A stretch of DNA of 64,000 nucleotides, taken from JAJDZL01 sp965220665 (GTDB taxonomy: Bacteria > Pseudomonadota > Gammaproteobacteria > Arenicellales > JAJDZL01). The stretch lies in the NCBI GenBank assembly GCA_965220665.1, contig CBDCQQ010000005.1:2480001-2544000 (forward strand). The letters are read 5' to 3'. Every line of letters begins with the position of its first letter. The stretch's first letter is position 1. The notes beneath the pieces were generated by a model that saw only the letters and a program-made list of their open reading frames with translations, did not search any database and was not told the DNA's origin. Shown here one piece after another: positions 61,593 through 64,000 of the stretch. The position numbers and the translations under genes were made by a program.

Positions 61593-64000
61593 TTGTCTGT
61601 GTCTCTAATCGCTAAAAGAACGCTCGTAGCAGACTTGGAAAAGGAAATGCGTCAATCCTACCTGGATTACGCGATGAGTGTCATTCTCGGAAGGGCTTTG
61701 CCCGATGTTCGAGATGGCCTGAAACCTGTCCATCGGCGTATTTTGTATGCCATGCTGAAGCTCGGAAACTCATACGATAAGCCATACAAAAAGTCTGCCA
61801 GGGTAACCGGTGACGTGATCGGTAAGTATCACCCGCATGGTGATTCTGCCATTTACGATGCGATCGTTCGAATGGCACAGGAATTTTCGATGCGCTACCC
61901 GCTGGTTGATGGACAAGGAAATTTTGGGTCAGTAGACGGTGATAAGGCAGCGGCGATGCGCTACACCGAAGTTCGTCTGTCAAAAATAGCGCATGAACTG
62001 CTTGCGGACATTGATAAGGAAACAATTGATTTTGTTCCAAACTACGACGAGACCGAATTGCAGCCGGTGGTGCTGCCCACTCGACTCCCCAATTTGCTAT
62101 TGAATGGGTCAGAAGGCATTGCGGTTGGCATGTCGACCAAAGTTCCACCGCATAACCTGTCCGAAACTTTGAGTGCTTGCCTGGCGCTGATTGAAAACGA
62201 AAATCTGACGGTCAAGGAACTGCTTGAGTATGTGCCGGGTCCAGATTTTCCAACCTACGGAATTATCAATGGTCAGACAGGCATATTGAGAGCCTATAGC
62301 ACTGGCACTGGATCAATCCGTCTTCGCGGTAGAGCTTCAATTGAATCGATGCAAAGATCAAACCGTGAGGCGATTGTAGTTACCGAACTACCATACCAGG
62401 TTAACAAGGCGGACTGGATTGAGAAAATTGCGTACCTGGTAAAAGACGGCGCCATTGAAGGCATCTCAACTGTCCGGGATGAAACCGATAAATCGGGTAT
62501 GCGTGTTGTCATTGAACTGAAAGGCAATGCCAACGCAGAACTGATCGAAAACACTCTCTATAGTAAAACGAACCTCGAGATCAGCTACGGCATCAATTTT
62601 GTTGTCATCGAAAACAACAAACCTCGCTTGTTTACGCTCAAGGAAATTTTGCTCTCCTTCTTGCAGCATCGCCGTGAAGTAGTAACCCGCAAACTTGAGT
62701 TTGAACTCAGAAAGGCATTGGCAAGAGCCGAGATTCTTGAAGGCCTCGCAGTAGCGCTTTCTAATATTGATCGAATAATTGCATTGATTCGTTCCGCGAG
62801 CGACCGAAAGAGTGCCAAGGCGGGGTTGCTGGAAACTGGTTGGGATTCCGAAGTTGTGTTGCAGTTGCTGAAGGAAAGTGATGCTGACAGCGTGACGGAG
62901 CAGAAGCTATCAGACGAATTAAACACGTCCGTCAATCGCTATTGGCTGTCTGAAAAGCAAGCCGATGAAATCTTGAAGATGCCGCTGCAAAATCTGGCGG
63001 GACTGGAGCAGGAAAAAGTGTTTAGTGAATTCAGGGAGATTTTGGGCGAGATATCCCGTACGAAAACCATCTTGGCATCTCCTGAACTTTTGATGAAAGA
63101 GATTTCGGATGAGTTGGAAGAACTTCGCGAACAGTACGGTAAGAAAGACGAACGACGCACTCAGATTCTTGAGAGTGAGATGAACATCACTGATGAAGAT
63201 TTGATCGAGCGTGAGGATGTTGTCGTTACCATTTCTCGTGAGGGGTACGCAAAACAGCAGGTCGTCAATGAATATCGCGCACAAAATCGGGGCGGCAAAG
63301 GAAAAACCGCGACGACACACAAGACTGACGACTTTGTCAGCCAAATGTTTTCAGCAAATACACACGATACGCTTCTATGCTTCACCAATTTAGGCAAGGT
63401 CTACTGGACAAAGGTCTATTGCCTTGAGCGAGCAGGGCGAACAGCCCGCGGTAAACCGCTCGTCAATGCGATACCTTCCCTGAGTAGTGACGAAAAGGTC
63501 ACGGCAGTGTTGCCAATGCAGAAAGAAGCTGGAAAATATCTGTTTATGGCGACTCGCAAAGGGTTGGTCAAAAAGTGCGACGTGGAAAAATTCTCCCGTC
63601 CACGTTCGAATGGGCTTAAGGCGATTGGACTTCGCGATGGGGATGAGCTGGTTAATGTCGGATTTACCAGTGGTCAGAGCGATATCATTTTGATCAGTAA
63701 CTTTGGTCGGTTGGTTCGGTTTGATGAAACCAAGGTGCGTGCATCCGGTCGAACATCCATGGGTGTCCGCGGGATTCGGCTTGGTGAAGACCAATGTGTC
63801 ATATCGATGATACGATTGGAGCCCGAAAATTATGAGAGTACCGCACTCTTGGTAAGTGCTGATGGTTTCGGAAAACGAACCGAAGTTTCGCAGTTTCCGA
63901 GAAAAGGAAGAGGCGTGAAAGGTGTTATGGTGTTGCCAGCCAACAAGCGGGGACAGACAGAAATGATCAGTGCGCTGTTGGTTGACGACGGTGATGAGGT
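61593..64000 (+). CDS. gyrA: DNA gyrase subunit A (3' end cut by the window edge)
   Basis: About 802 codons of GyrA are visible. The active-site Tyr is in AAAMRYTEVRLSK. The quinolone region reads HPHGDSAIYDAIVRMAQ, with Ser and Asp at the usual resistance positions, that is, the sensitive form. The GyrA box that wraps DNA is AQNRGGKGK, which sets it apart from ParC. The start is TTG 61593 or GTG 61599; no ATG is near. The C-terminal beta-pinwheel continues past the edge. Confidence 0.95.
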   Translation, partial: MSVSLIAKRTLVADLEKEMRQSYLDYAMSVILGRALPDVRDGLKPVHRRILYAMLKLGNSYDKPYKKSARVTGDVIGKYHPHGDSAIYDAIVRMAQEFSMRYPLVDGQGNFGSVDGDKAAAMRYTEVRLSKIAHELLADIDKETIDFVPNYDETELQPVVLPTRLPNLLLNGSEGIAVGMSTKVPPHNLSETLSACLALIENENLTVKELLEYVPGPDFPTYGIINGQTGILRAYSTGTGSIRLRGRASIESMQRSNREAIVVTELPYQVNKADWIEKIAYLVKDGAIEGISTVRDETDKSGMRVVIELKGNANAELIENTLYSKTNLEISYGINFVVIENNKPRLFTLKEILLSFLQHRREVVTRKLEFELRKALARAEILEGLAVALSNIDRIIALIRSASDRKSAKAGLLETGWDSEVVLQLLKESDADSVTEQKLSDELNTSVNRYWLSEKQADEILKMPLQNLAGLEQEKVFSEFREILGEISRTKTILASPELLMKEISDELEELREQYGKKDERRTQILESEMNITDEDLIEREDVVVTISREGYAKQQVVNEYRAQNRGGKGKTATTHKTDDFVSQMFSANTHDTLLCFTNLGKVYWTKVYCLERAGRTARGKPLVNAIPSLSSDEKVTAVLPMQKEAGKYLFMATRKGLVKKCDVEKFSRPRSNGLKAIGLRDGDELVNVGFTSGQSDIILISNFGRLVRFDETKVRASGRTSMGVRGIRLGEDQCVISMIRLEPENYESTALLVSADGFGKRTEVSQFPRKGRGVKGVMVLPANKRGQTEMISALLVDDGDE

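Overview
The window looks like chromosomal DNA of a gammaproteobacterium of moderate G+C (mid-forties by eye, not computed). The gene orders point that way: nadK-recN-bamE, hrcA-grpE-dnaK-dnaJ, ffh, rpsP-rimM-trmD-rplS, pcnB-folK, trpS-scpA-scpB-rluB, and mtaD-ubiG-gph beside gyrA. No taxonomic marker narrows it further. Both ends are cut: an acuI/yhdH-type reductase runs off the left edge and gyrA off the right edge.

Layout. 1-4.8 kb: reductase, then a decayed stretch with a broken parDE module, an IS1634-type transposase gene between 22-bp inverted repeats, a transposase scrap and two copies of a short palindromic repeat. 4.8-20 kb: housekeeping genes (hinT, bamE, GNAT, recN, nadK, chaperone operon, dinG-like helicase, tsaB, CorC-like protein, ffh). 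19.7-28.2 kb: polyamine region: potA-potB-potC, an intact insertion sequence (16-bp perfect inverted repeats, 5-bp target duplication), potD, an acetylpolyamine amidohydrolase and a 2-oxoglutarate oxygenase. 28.2-29.8 kb: IS21 istB remnant, a Phd/PIN toxin-antitoxin pair, an unidentified remnant. 29.8-35.6 kb: rpsP-rimM-trmD-rplS, a TPR protein, xerD, a cnoX-like thioredoxin.

35.67-50.44 kb: a genomic island of about 14.8 kb inserted in the 3' end of a tRNA-Glu(CTC) gene. A 10-bp identical core (TGGCGCTCCC) lies at both ends. It carries a type I restriction-modification operon (hsdM, hsdS, an ImmA/IrrE-like protease, a DUF4411 PIN protein, hsdR) between diverged direct repeats, several unknown genes, IS scraps and a large serine recombinase abutting the tRNA. 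The most interesting observation is here. The recombinase frame runs across the right attachment core into tRNA sequence. If the ends are joined at the core, as in the excised circle, the same frame continues from the left core for 75 codons and adds a helix-turn-helix tail (predicted 625 aa). The recombinase gene therefore appears to span attP and to be split by integration, as in archaeal SSV-type integrases. In the circle, a 59-aa protein, the full recombinase and a 202-aa MerR-like protein would form one overlapping operon.

50.5-64 kb: chromosomal backbone again: pcnB-folK, trpS (with a probable 4Fe-4S cysteine motif), scpA-scpB-rluB, hutH, then gph/mupP, ubiG, mtaD, a TauD-type dioxygenase and gyrA.
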